The notes below the pieces were generated by a model that saw only the letters and a list, made by a program, of their open reading frames with translations, was not told the origin of the DNA and did no database searches. Shown one piece after another: positions 15,726 to 24,635 of a DNA stretch of 24,635 nt. The stretch is from CAZIOH01 sp964540815 (GTDB taxonomy: Bacteria; Myxococcota_A; Polyangia; Fen-1088), in the NCBI GenBank assembly GCA_964540815.1, contig CAZIOH010000100.1:1-24635 (forward strand). Direction: 5' to 3'. Every line of letters starts with the position of its first letter. Position 1 is the first letter of the stretch. A program made the position numbers and the translations under genes.

Positions 15726-15734
15726 GAGCTCGAC

Positions 15735-16457
15735 ATGAACATCACAGGTGCAGACGATCGGTGCGGATCGGGGTGCTGGGCGGCCGGCGGCCAACGCCGC
15801 CGCCCCTCGGCGGCGTTGGCCCTCGTCGGGGTGACCCTCGGGCTTGGTGGGTTCTTCGGGCTCGCGCCGGCTCCCATGGTCCACGCGCAAGGCGGCGCCG
15901 GAGCCGGGGCCGCGCTGGCTCTCGGAGCGAAGGTGCCGGCCTCCGTGGCCAACGTCAAGATGAAGAGCGTCGATGGCAAGACACTGTCGATCGCCGAGGC
16001 CGCCGGCAAGGCCGGGACGCTGGTGGTGTTCACCTGCAACCACTGCCCCTTCGCCAAGGGATGGGAGCAGCGGATCGCACAGCTCGGCAACGGCTATTCG
16101 AAGCGCGGCGTGGGCGTCGTGCTGGTCAACGCCAACGATCCCGCCGCGTACGACGAGGATGGCTACGTCGAGATGCAGGCCCGGGCGCGGAAGCTCGCGC
16201 TCGAGATCCCCTACGTCGTGGATGCCACCTCCGAGGTTGCCCGAGCCTTCGGGGCGAGCGTGACCCCCGAGGCTTTCCTCTTCGACAAGTCGGGAAAGCT
16301 CGTCTACCACGGCGCGGTCGACGACAACCACAAGGAGCCCGCCAAGGTTCAGAAGCGCTTCCTCCAGGATGCGCTCGAGGCCGTCGTGTCCGGCAAGGGC
16401 CCGCCGACCACCGAGAGCAAGAGTATCGGCTGCGGCATCAAGTTCCGGAAGACGTGA
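15735..16457 (+). CDS. Exported redoxin with CNHC active site
   Basis: 240 aa. The ATG at 15735 has AGGAG 6 nt upstream. The signal peptide is unusually long, with an N-terminal C-GSG-C stretch and a hydrophobic core ALALVGVTLGLGGFFGLA ending at VHAQ. The mature part is an AhpC/TSA-redoxin fold: VVFTCNHCPFAKGWEQRI with C101-N-H-C104, VVLVNANDPAAYDEDGYVEM, PYVVDATSEVARAFGASVTPEAFLFDKSGKLVYHGAVDDN, and a C-terminal SIGCGIKF cysteine. These are the conserved blocks of the thioredoxin-family proteins with CxHCP motifs. The reaction is presumably thiol or peroxide reduction outside the cytoplasm; the electron donor may be the TlpA-like protein encoded just upstream. Its stop overlaps the next GTG start. 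Confidence 0.85.
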   Translation: MNITGADDRCGSGCWAAGGQRRRPSAALALVGVTLGLGGFFGLAPAPMVHAQGGAGAGAALALGAKVPASVANVKMKSVDGKTLSIAEAAGKAGTLVVFTCNHCPFAKGWEQRIAQLGNGYSKRGVGVVLVNANDPAAYDEDGYVEMQARARKLALEIPYVVDATSEVARAFGASVTPEAFLFDKSGKLVYHGAVDDNHKEPAKVQKRFLQDALEAVVSGKGPPTTESKSIGCGIKFRKT

Positions 16458-17407
16458 GCGGACGCTTGCCGCCGGGCACCGGGCAGGCGGGGCGGCCGGG
16501 CTCGGGCCACACGCCGCGGTGGTTCGGGCGGCGGCGCGTGTCGTGGTTCGGCTGGCTCGCGGTGTTGCTGGGCGGGTCCGCTCCGCTGCTGCCTGCCGCG
16601 AACGGGCGCGCCCGGACCCGTGAGCCCCCGGCGGGCCACGTCGCCCTCAGGTCGGCGCCGCCACAGACGGTGGAGCTGACGCTCCCCTTCGCGGGGATCT
16701 GGGGTGTGCTCCAGGGCATGAACAGCGAGGACACCCACGTCGGGTACGCGTCGTACGCCCTCGACTTCGTCCCGGCGGAGCGCCTCGGCGGGCGGCCCGT
16801 GGTGAGGCGGCGGCTCGAGGACTATCCCTGCTTCGGTCGCGACATCCTGGCGGCCGCGCCCGGGCGTGTGGTGTGGGCCGAGGATGGCGCGGAGGATGAC
16901 CTGGAGGATGCAGCAGCCGAGGAGCATGCATCAACCGAGGACGGAACCCGGCGGAGGGTCGTGAAGCGAGCTCCCGGCTCTGGCCGGGCCGCGGGCGCCC
17001 TCGGTGGCGCTGGGCCCGACCCGGGGACGCGGGGCAAGTCGGCGCGGGAACTCCGCGCCAGGCGCGACCCAGGCAACTTCGTGATCGTGGAGCACGCCCC
17101 GACGGAGCTCACCGAGTACCGGCACCTGCAACGGGGCTCGGTGGCGGTCACGGTTGGAATACAGGTCCGCCGCGGACAGGTGCTCGGGCGGTGCGGGAGC
17201 TCGGGCAACGCCGGCACCCCGCATCTGCACCTCGGCTTTCTCGGCTCGGTCGACCCGATCGCCACACGCCCCATGCGGCTGTCGCGGTACGAGGTCCTGC
17301 GGAAAGATGGGGCCTGGACGCCGGGAGACGGTCTCCCGGCCGCCGGGGTCATCCTGCGCGCGACCACGCCGGTCGCTGAGCCGGCGGCGGCGCCGCCCTC
17401 CCGATGA
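16454..17407 (+). CDS. M23 (LytM-type) zinc metallopeptidase
   Basis: 317 aa from a GTG at 16454 that overlaps the redoxin stop (GTGA). An Arg-rich n-region and hydrophobic segment (WFGWLAVLLGGSAPLLPAA) mark export. The peptidase domain has DTHVGYASYALDF (zinc ligands H95 and D104), then GNFVIVEH, TELTEYRHLQRGSV and NAGTPHLHLGFLG with H257-L-H259, the HxH motif. Such enzymes cut peptidoglycan cross-bridges or related peptides. A charged, low-complexity insertion of about 50 residues (about 142-195, Glu/Asp then Arg/Gly-rich) splits the domain between the first zinc ligands and the GNFVIVEH strand. The gene is third in the redox operon, which suggests a cell-envelope role, and it converges on lon. 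Confidence 0.85.
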   Translation: MSGRLPPGTGQAGRPGSGHTPRWFGRRRVSWFGWLAVLLGGSAPLLPAANGRARTREPPAGHVALRSAPPQTVELTLPFAGIWGVLQGMNSEDTHVGYASYALDFVPAERLGGRPVVRRRLEDYPCFGRDILAAAPGRVVWAEDGAEDDLEDAAAEEHASTEDGTRRRVVKRAPGSGRAAGALGGAGPDPGTRGKSARELRARRDPGNFVIVEHAPTELTEYRHLQRGSVAVTVGIQVRRGQVLGRCGSSGNAGTPHLHLGFLGSVDPIATRPMRLSRYEVLRKDGAWTPGDGLPAAGVILRATTPVAEPAAAPPSR

Positions 17408-17506
17408 CCGGGCAACGCCCGCGCGGTCCCCCGGCGCGTGGACACCCGCTGGCCAGCCAACGCGCCCGCCCCGCCCCGGTGGTCCCGGGCGCCCGGCCTG
17501 GGGCGC

Positions 17507-20059
<2,553 letters not shown>

Positions 20060-20065
20060 CGCGAC

Positions 20066-20071
20066 ACCCTA
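20066..20071 (-). promoter_or_regulatory. Candidate -10 element of a leaderless lon transcript
   Basis: On the minus strand TAGGGT is followed by GTCGCG and the GTG start, the same 6-nt gap seen at 14442/14449 and 15047/15054. The -35 is weak (TGTCAT with an 18-nt spacer at best). Confidence 0.4.
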
Positions 20072-20109
20072 ACAGAAAATCAAGCGAGGATGACATTCGC
20101 TTCGAGTCG

Positions 20110-20123
20110 ATTCGTGCACGAAT
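20110..20123. promoter_or_regulatory. 14-bp perfect palindrome upstream of lon
   Basis: ATTCGTGCACGAAT, about 50 bp before the lon start and just upstream of its candidate -10. It is AT-richer than its surroundings and sits where a regulator of lon would bind. It does not match CIRCE or a sigma32 promoter as I know them. Confidence 0.45.
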
Positions 20124-20178
20124 TCAAGGTGTTCCGCACTCCCACACCTCTTGTGCCTGGGGGGATTGACCCTCCTTT

Positions 20179-20217
20179 CCCTTCATGCATACCCTCCATG
20201 CGTGCCCTTCATGTATG
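20179..20217. repeat. Three tandem 13-bp repeats upstream of lon
   Basis: CCCTTCATGCATA, CCCTCCATGCGTG and CCCTTCATGTATG follow without gaps in the 239-bp space between lon and the propeller lipoprotein gene. CCCTYCATG is common to all three. They could be iterated protein-binding sites. Confidence 0.7.
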
Positions 20218-20298
20218 CCTCCACGCCGCCCTCGCGTGGGAGGTCGACCAGCACCTTTGCCGCGGTGAGAGTGGCGTTGAGGTCCGGGCGCGCGACCA

Positions 20299-22743
20299 TC
20301 AAGGTTCGAGGCGCGTGACCCCCGAGCGCCCGAGCGCCCACAGGCGTCCGAACTGGTCACTGGTCAGGCTCACCACCTCTGGGTCGAGCAGGCGTCCGTC
20401 GCGCTGCCAGGCCGTCGCGCGTGGGTCCACCGCTGGTGATGCCGGGGCCGCGGCGACGGCCGGGTTCGCGTTGGTGGCACTGGCCATCGACCAGAGGCCC
20501 CCCGGGGTTCCGATCCATAGCCGCGCGCCGACCTCGGCCAGGCCGCGCGCCGCGAGCCCCTCGCCGTCGGGGCCGGTGGGCCAGCGCGGAAGCGGGCGCC
20601 AGTCTCTTCCGTCGAACTGGCTCGGCCCGGCCGAGGTGGCCGCGCAAACGGCGCCATCCTTGCGCACCAGCAGATCGTCACAGCGCTCGCTCGGAAGCCC
20701 GGTGTCTTCGCCCCAGCGATCGAGGGTGCCCTCTCGAAACCGGAAGATCCCGTGCGCCGTACAGAACCACATCGACTGCGGCGTGTCCGCGGTGCGCGCC
20801 TGAAAGGCCAGCGCGCGCACGTCGCCGTCAACCGGGATCACGTCGGGGGGCGCCTTTTCTTTCGGGGCGTAGGCGCGGTGGTGCACCACCCGGAGGCTCG
20901 GGAACTGGATCTCGAGGACCCCCCGAGGAACCTCATCGACGCCGAAGTCGAAGGCGACGCCCTGGGCTCGGGGCGAGGCGCTCGGAGAGGGCGGGTGGGC
21001 TCGGCGCTCGCGAATGGCCACCCACAGATCGCCCCGGGGGGACACCGCCGCGGTGGTGGCGATGACGGCTCCAGCCACCGGGGCCGCCACCTGCGCCACG
21101 GGCTCGAAGCGTCCGCCATCCGACGAGAGACGGCCGATACGCAGGAGCTGGCCCGGATCGCCCGCGATCGACAACATCGAGCCGTCGGGCGCCCGGGCCA
21201 GGGCCATGAGGCGTCCCCCGAGGGTGGTGACCGGCAGCGATTCGAGGCGGCGGTCGGGCTCGCCGAGCTCCCAGCCGCGCGCCGTGCCGGTCGCGATGAA
21301 GCAACGCTGGGGGGTCGCGCAGGCCAGGGACAGGTGCGCGGCCTCGTGTCCAACCTCGCCGGAGGGGAGGATGGTCGTGGCGCCGGTGGCCGTGATCCGT
21401 GCGGTCCCGGCGTTGCGGGTCCCCACGAACAGGGCGGCGTCCTCCGGCGCGCCCGAGGTCACCACCGTCACCGCCTCCAGGCGCACGCGGCCGATTGGTC
21501 GGGCGACGACGCGGGGGCCTTCCAGCGTTCGATGGGTCGGTACGAAGCGGACGGAGCCAGGCGCGACCGCTTCGCCGCGCGTGGCGAGTTCCAGGCGGAA
21601 GCGGATCGGCGCGGCGTCGGGGCCCGCGATCAGGTTCCCGAGGGAGGCGCACGGGGACGGGGCGGAGCCGGCCGACGCTGCGACGACGCCCTGGTCAGAG
21701 GCGAGGCCGGGGGGGCAGCCGGCGATCACCGCCTGAACCGGCAGCTCCCGGGACTGGGGAGCCATCAACACCGCGCCCCCGGCGCCGAGCAAAAGGAGGC
21801 GCGTCCCACCCGAGCGAGAGTGTCCGACCGCGAGCGCCGTGCCGTTCGGCAGCCGGGTGATCCCGACCGGACTCACGAAATCGAGGTGGTCCGCGGCCTC
21901 GGGGCCGAGCGCGGTGAGCACCGTCGGCGTGGCGGCGGGCGCGGCGACGGTCGGGGTGGTGGCCTTCGCCATCTGGCTGGCGTGTTGCCCGACGGCCCCC
22001 GCCGGGTCTAGGCGAAGGAGGCCGCGCCGCCGCAGGCCAACCCAGAGCGTCCGCCCGTCGACGTCGGCATCGAGGGAGGTGACGACGTCGTCGCTGGTCA
22101 CGGGGATCGGCGTGGAGATCCCCGCCGCGAAGTGCAGCAGACCGGCGTCGGTGCCGAGCCAGGCGTCGTGGCGGTCGGCGGTGGAGGAGATCGGGAGAAT
22201 GTGGGTGATCCCCCGAGCGAGGCCGAGCTGGCGATAGTGCGGAAGGGAGGCGGCGCCGCCGCCGGCCCCAGATTCCACCACACCGACGCCCGAAGATGAG
22301 GCCAGCCACAAGGTGTGGTCTCCGTCGGTGGCGAGGGCCGTCACGTCGGGCGCGTCGAGCCCGGCCTCCCGCCCCAGCCAGTCGGCGGAGGTGGGGGTGC
22401 CGACGTCCACCCGTCGCAGCCCGCGCGCGCTGCCGACCCACAGGAACCTCCCGTCGAAGGCCAGGGCCGAGACGGGCGCCACGTCGGCGAGCAAAGCCGA
22501 AGGTGCGTCGGCACTGCCGGGGGCCGCAGCGGTCGACAGCGAGGCGCCGCCGGCGTTGGCCGAGGTGGCTGCCGCCGAAGCTGGGACCGCCGAGCTCTCG
22601 CCGGCGTACGACGCCTCGCTCTCGATTGACGGGCTCGGGCGGCAGGCCACGAGCGGCGGTCCGAGGAGCGCGGTCGTGACCGCGACGCTGCTCAGGAGAT
22701 GGGCCGGCAGGCGCCGGGGGGAAGAGCCAGTCTGCTCCATCAT
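20299..22743 (-). CDS. Large beta-propeller lipoprotein (two-component-regulator-propeller-like)
   Basis: 814 aa. A signal peptide (HLLSSVAVTTALLGPPLVAC) ends in the lipobox LVAC with Cys34. A Ser/Ala-rich linker follows, then repeated blades with the signature of regulator-propeller repeats: FDGRFLWVGSARGLRRVD, TALATDGDHTLWLASSSGVGVVE, DVDGRTLWVGLRRRGLLRLD and GDLWVAIRER. The last blades include SMWFCTAHGIFRFREG, ARLWIGTPGGLWSMA and FGRLWALGRSGVTRLEP. Such propellers usually form the sensor part of hybrid histidine kinases, but here no membrane-spanning kinase, GGDEF or HTH domain follows. The protein is therefore a stand-alone lipid-anchored double propeller. ATG codons at 22743 and 22740 are both possible; neither has a Shine-Dalgarno sequence. 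It is followed, 239 bp on, by lon in the same direction. Ligand or partner is unknown. Confidence 0.8.
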   Translation of the reverse strand: MMEQTGSSPRRLPAHLLSSVAVTTALLGPPLVACRPSPSIESEASYAGESSAVPASAAATSANAGGASLSTAAAPGSADAPSALLADVAPVSALAFDGRFLWVGSARGLRRVDVGTPTSADWLGREAGLDAPDVTALATDGDHTLWLASSSGVGVVESGAGGGAASLPHYRQLGLARGITHILPISSTADRHDAWLGTDAGLLHFAAGISTPIPVTSDDVVTSLDADVDGRTLWVGLRRRGLLRLDPAGAVGQHASQMAKATTPTVAAPAATPTVLTALGPEAADHLDFVSPVGITRLPNGTALAVGHSRSGGTRLLLLGAGGAVLMAPQSRELPVQAVIAGCPPGLASDQGVVAASAGSAPSPCASLGNLIAGPDAAPIRFRLELATRGEAVAPGSVRFVPTHRTLEGPRVVARPIGRVRLEAVTVVTSGAPEDAALFVGTRNAGTARITATGATTILPSGEVGHEAAHLSLACATPQRCFIATGTARGWELGEPDRRLESLPVTTLGGRLMALARAPDGSMLSIAGDPGQLLRIGRLSSDGGRFEPVAQVAAPVAGAVIATTAAVSPRGDLWVAIRERRAHPPSPSASPRAQGVAFDFGVDEVPRGVLEIQFPSLRVVHHRAYAPKEKAPPDVIPVDGDVRALAFQARTADTPQSMWFCTAHGIFRFREGTLDRWGEDTGLPSERCDDLLVRKDGAVCAATSAGPSQFDGRDWRPLPRWPTGPDGEGLAARGLAEVGARLWIGTPGGLWSMASATNANPAVAAAPASPAVDPRATAWQRDGRLLDPEVVSLTSDQFGRLWALGRSGVTRLEP

Positions 22744-22754
22744 GATGGTGGGAA

Positions 22755-22760
22755 ATTATG
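22755..22760 (-). promoter_or_regulatory. Candidate -10 element of the propeller lipoprotein gene
   Basis: On the minus strand CATAAT ends 11 nt before the ATGATG start, giving a very short or no leader. No clear -35 is seen in the GC-rich sequence upstream. Confidence 0.3.
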
Positions 22761-22836
22761 GCACCGTCGCGCGGTCCGGTGGGAGGTCTCGTCTCTGTCG
22801 GGCTCGGCCCGAACGCACGGGACCTGCGACGAGGTG

Positions 22837-22865
22837 TTGACCTGACCGGACACCACTGCTAGGAA
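22837..22865 (+). promoter_or_regulatory. Promoter of the tRNA-Ala gene
   Basis: TTGACC (22837-22842), 17 nt, TAGGAA (22860-22865) preceded by TGC (extended -10). The tRNA begins 22 nt downstream. The sequence after the -10 is GC-rich (CGGGGCCGCC), the discriminator type expected for stringently controlled stable-RNA promoters. Confidence 0.65.
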
Positions 22866-22886
22866 CGGGGCCGCCGGAAACGGCGG

Positions 22887-22959
22887 GGGGCTGTAGCTCA
22901 GCTGGGAGAGCGCCTCAATGGCATTGAGGAGGCCGACGGTTCGATCCCGTTCAGCTCCA
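22887..22959 (+). tRNA. tRNA-Ala (anticodon GGC)
   Basis: A complete cloverleaf: acceptor GGGGCTG/CAGCTCC (one G-U pair), D-stem GCTC/GAGC, anticodon stem CCTCA/TGAGG with loop ATGGCAT (anticodon GGC, reads GCC), 5-nt variable loop AGGCC, and T-stem GACGG/CCGTT with loop TTCGATC. The discriminator is A at 22959. The next bases are CGA instead of CCA, so the 3' CCA must be added by the CCA-adding enzyme. The integrase gene lies just downstream and points toward it, so the 3' half is the likely attachment site of the element on the right. Confidence 0.95.
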
Positions 22960-22991
22960 CGAAATCGTTAGGGATTATTTTCTAGAAAGGC

Positions 22992-23027
22992 CGTTTGAAA
23001 CGATTGGCGGTCCAAACGTTTCAAACG
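22992..23027. repeat. 11-bp inverted repeat between tRNA-Ala and the integrase gene
   Basis: CGTTTGAAACG (22992-23002) and CGTTTCAAACG (23017-23027) are perfect inverted copies with a 14-nt spacer. Each arm is itself almost palindromic, so the two also read as near-direct repeats. It sits directly after the integrase stop and could be a recombinase/excisionase binding site or the integrase gene's terminator hairpin; no T-run follows on the minus strand. Confidence 0.7.
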
Positions 23028-23029
23028 AA

Positions 23030-24103
23030 TCAGAGTGAGGAGGCGACTCCGCCTCCATCGAGCACGGTCAGCACCTTTCGCTGGCGGGCCCCGGTGATGG
23101 CCTCGGGCTTTGCGTAGTGGGCGACCGTCGTCGAGAACGACTCGTGGCCCAGAGACGAGGCCACGACGTGCGCGGAAGCGCCGTGCTCAAGCGCGAGGGT
23201 CGAGTGCAGCCCCCTCATCCCGTGCGCGGTCACCTGGGGCACCTTGGCTTCGATGCAGATCCGCTTCACCCACTTCCTCACCCAGTCGCGCCAGTGATCG
23301 CCAAAGAGCTTCTGCTGTGGCGTCTTCCCCTCCGCGAGGCCCTTCAGGTACGGCTGCAACGCCGCCGGCACTTGTAGGGTCCGTTTTCCCGCCTCGGTCT
23401 TCGCGTCGGGGATCCAGAGCAGCCTCCCGCCATCGTCGAGATCTCTGACGATCCGCGTCGTGATTTCCGATGCCCGCATTCCCATCAGCAAGGAGACGAG
23501 AGCGGCGACCGCCCCTGGCTCGCCTTGCCTCGCCATCTCCGTCGCCTTCCCCACCCACTTGCGCGCTTCATCGATTCGGAGCTGGGGCTTTCCGTGTTTC
23601 CTCTTGCCGACCCCCTGCACTTCCTCCAGCGGACTTCGCGACACCCACCTCCGCGGCTTCGCACAACACCATCGCAGGAACGTCTTCGCCGCTGCGAGGA
23701 TGGTCCGGTGGCTGTCGACCGAGAACACCTTGTTGGTCCTGGTGCTCCGCTTCCGCAGCTCCTCGTAGTAACTCCCGCAGATTCTCGGCGTGAGATCGCC
23801 GAGCATCATGTTCCTGTCCGAGAAGAAAGTCTCCAACCTGTAGATGGTGTTCGCCACCGACACCGCCTTGTTTTGCTTGTCCGTTGAGAGGTAGTCCTCG
23901 TATGCGTCCAGCGCTTCCTGCATCGTCTTCTGTCCCTGCTTCGCGAATTCCTTCCTCACCGCGCGGATGACTTCTTCGGCCTCTTCCTTTGTCGGATAGA
24001 ACCGACTATTTCTCTCGCCTCCCGCTCCGACCACGACAACTCGCCACTGTCTTCCGATGGGATAGGGCCCGAGGACCCGCTCCCCTCTACCTCGCTGCGC
24101 CAT
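23030..24103 (-). CDS. Tyrosine-recombinase integrase of a tRNA-targeting genomic island
   Basis: 357 aa. An N-terminal arm-binding-like part (GRQWRVVVVGAGGERNSRFYPTKEEAEEVI) is followed by a SAM-like core-binding domain (TMQEALDAYEDYLS to about 150). The catalytic domain comes next: R210 in GMRASEI, a likely Lys in the DAKTEAGKR hairpin, H294/R297 in HGMRG, H320 in LGHES, and the nucleophile Y330 in AHYAK. All catalytic residues are intact, so it is probably active. It would integrate or excise the island at the adjacent tRNA-Ala. The ATG at 24103 has AAGGAG 8 nt upstream. The gene is less GC-rich than the left part of the window, which fits foreign origin. It reads toward the tRNA, as usual for integrases next to their attL site. 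Confidence 0.95.
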   Translation of the reverse strand: MAQRGRGERVLGPYPIGRQWRVVVVGAGGERNSRFYPTKEEAEEVIRAVRKEFAKQGQKTMQEALDAYEDYLSTDKQNKAVSVANTIYRLETFFSDRNMMLGDLTPRICGSYYEELRKRSTRTNKVFSVDSHRTILAAAKTFLRWCCAKPRRWVSRSPLEEVQGVGKRKHGKPQLRIDEARKWVGKATEMARQGEPGAVAALVSLLMGMRASEITTRIVRDLDDGGRLLWIPDAKTEAGKRTLQVPAALQPYLKGLAEGKTPQQKLFGDHWRDWVRKWVKRICIEAKVPQVTAHGMRGLHSTLALEHGASAHVVASSLGHESFSTTVAHYAKPEAITGARQRKVLTVLDGGGVASSL

Positions 24104-24315
24104 GTTTCCTTCTCCTTTCCTGGGCGCGGCGAAACGTCAGCGCCGGAAACGCTATCACGGGCGGGCAGAAGTCGAGCCAGTTCCTGCGCCAGAAGAGGCG
24201 CAAGGAGTCGCGCGAAGCGGCCGAGATCACGGACCCCGGAAGGGGGCCCGGCTCGTTCGGCCGCCAGGGCTGGCGGCGGCGGCGGCCGGACTACCGGCGC
24301 ACCGCGGGCGCTCAT
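23956..24315 (-). CDS. Small ORF upstream of and overlapping the integrase gene
   Basis: 119 aa. I do not recognise the family. The ATG at 24315 has GAGG 8 nt upstream. The N-terminal part contains a proline run (VRPPPPPALAAE) and an amphipathic Leu/Ala helix (DLGRFARLLAPLLAQELARLL). The remainder is Ser/Glu/Arg-rich and runs 148 bp into the integrase gene in another frame, so its C-terminal third may be read-through with no function of its own. Its position matches where island integrases often have a small accessory gene, such as an excisionase or DNA-binding protein, but no helix-turn-helix is evident. Confidence 0.4.
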   Translation of the reverse strand: MSARGAPVVRPPPPPALAAERAGPPSGVRDLGRFARLLAPLLAQELARLLPARDSVSGADVSPRPGKEKETWRSEVEGSGSSGPIPSEDSGELSWSEREAREIVGSIRQRKRPKKSSAR

Positions 24316-24635
24316 GATGACGTCCTCACGTCCTCCAAGTCGGCTCCCTGACGGTCGCGGTTTCCTGATCGTCCCGGCGGTAGGGATAGGAATCGTTCTT
24401 GACGATCGCTGCGGCCAGCCTGGCAAGCGCCCCGACCCACTGAAATGGAACGCATTCTTGTCGCCCGTTCTCGCAACGAGACGGCGAAGTGGTTACTCAC
24501 GAGGAGGCGCCTCCCCAAAGTTCTGAGCCCGGGAGCGTCGACCCCTGCGGTATCCCTCGGAGGGCTGCCGAATGTGGCGACAGGCGGCTCACCGTCCGAG
24601 ACCCAGGCCGCGCCGGAAAGGCAAGTCGAGGCCGA
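24316..24635. other. 320-bp right-edge region of the island, no firm gene
   Basis: Two open frames reach the window edge. On the plus strand, one starts with ATG at 24445 (MERILVARSRNETAKWLLTR), has no Shine-Dalgarno sequence and could be the start of a gene continuing to the right. On the minus strand a frame stays open from the edge to a TGA at 24312-24314 that overlaps the 24315 ATG (ATGA), so it could be the end of a gene coupled to the small ORF. Both compositions are Arg/Ser-rich and neither is convincing. Confidence 0.3.

Noticed and set aside
17485..17496. Palindrome CCGGGCGCCCGG between convergent M23 and lon genes as a terminator
   Set aside because: No T-run on either strand, and such dyads are common in very GC-rich DNA.
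20105..20150. Sigma32-type heat-shock promoter for lon (CTTGAA on the minus strand)
   Set aside because: The CTTGAA is present but no CCCCAT-like -10 follows at 13-15 nt.
20179..20217. CRISPR-like array
   Set aside because: The units are 13 bp, contiguous and without spacers.

Overview
The window is about 24.6 kb of very GC-rich bacterial DNA. Most of it looks like core chromosome of a Gram-negative organism. Coding capacity points to an outer membrane: two TonB-type energy transducers, lipobox lipoproteins and a barrel-like protein ending in Phe. Proline/alanine/glycine-rich linkers are frequent, and both TonB-type proteins have very long linkers. Together these suggest a large-genome Myxococcota (former Deltaproteobacteria), but this is inference from style and not a phylogenetic result.

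Layout, left to right. Positions 1-3394 (minus strand) hold a truncated TonB-family protein, a second complete TonB-family protein and a calcineurin-like metallophosphoesterase. Positions 3519-8044 (plus) hold an RlmI-like rRNA methyltransferase, the tRNA thiolase ttcA and, overlapping its stop codon, a secreted GH5_7-type mannanase-like glycosidase. Positions 8190-12962 (plus) are a tightly overlapping three-gene unit: two related beta-propeller lipoproteins followed by a predicted outer-membrane barrel. I recognise no named system here and consider it the best candidate for something undescribed. Next come an unknown minus-strand membrane protein (13011-13808) and two small stress-type genes (GlsB/YeaQ-like and an FMN split-barrel protein). 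Positions 15054-17407 are an envelope operon: a TlpA-like thioredoxin, a CxxC redoxin and a LytM/M23 peptidase. It converges on lon (17507-20059, minus). Upstream of lon lies a large propeller lipoprotein (20299-22743, minus).

The right edge is the start of a genomic island. A tRNA-Ala(GGC) gene at 22887-22959 has a good promoter and is followed directly by an 11-bp inverted repeat and a tyrosine-recombinase integrase pointing back at the tRNA. This is the standard arrangement of an element inserted at a tRNA 3' end. The rest of the island lies beyond the window.

Two cross-cutting signals stand out. First, three genes without a Shine-Dalgarno sequence (the split-barrel gene, tlpA-like and lon) have a -10-like hexamer TARGNT ending exactly 6 nt before the start codon, which suggests leaderless transcripts. 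Second, several well-conserved enzymes (Lon, RlmI-like, GH5, M23) carry Ala/Gly/Ser-rich insertions, and short coding tandem repeats (3, 9 and 15 bp) occur in all three genes of the 8190-12962 unit.
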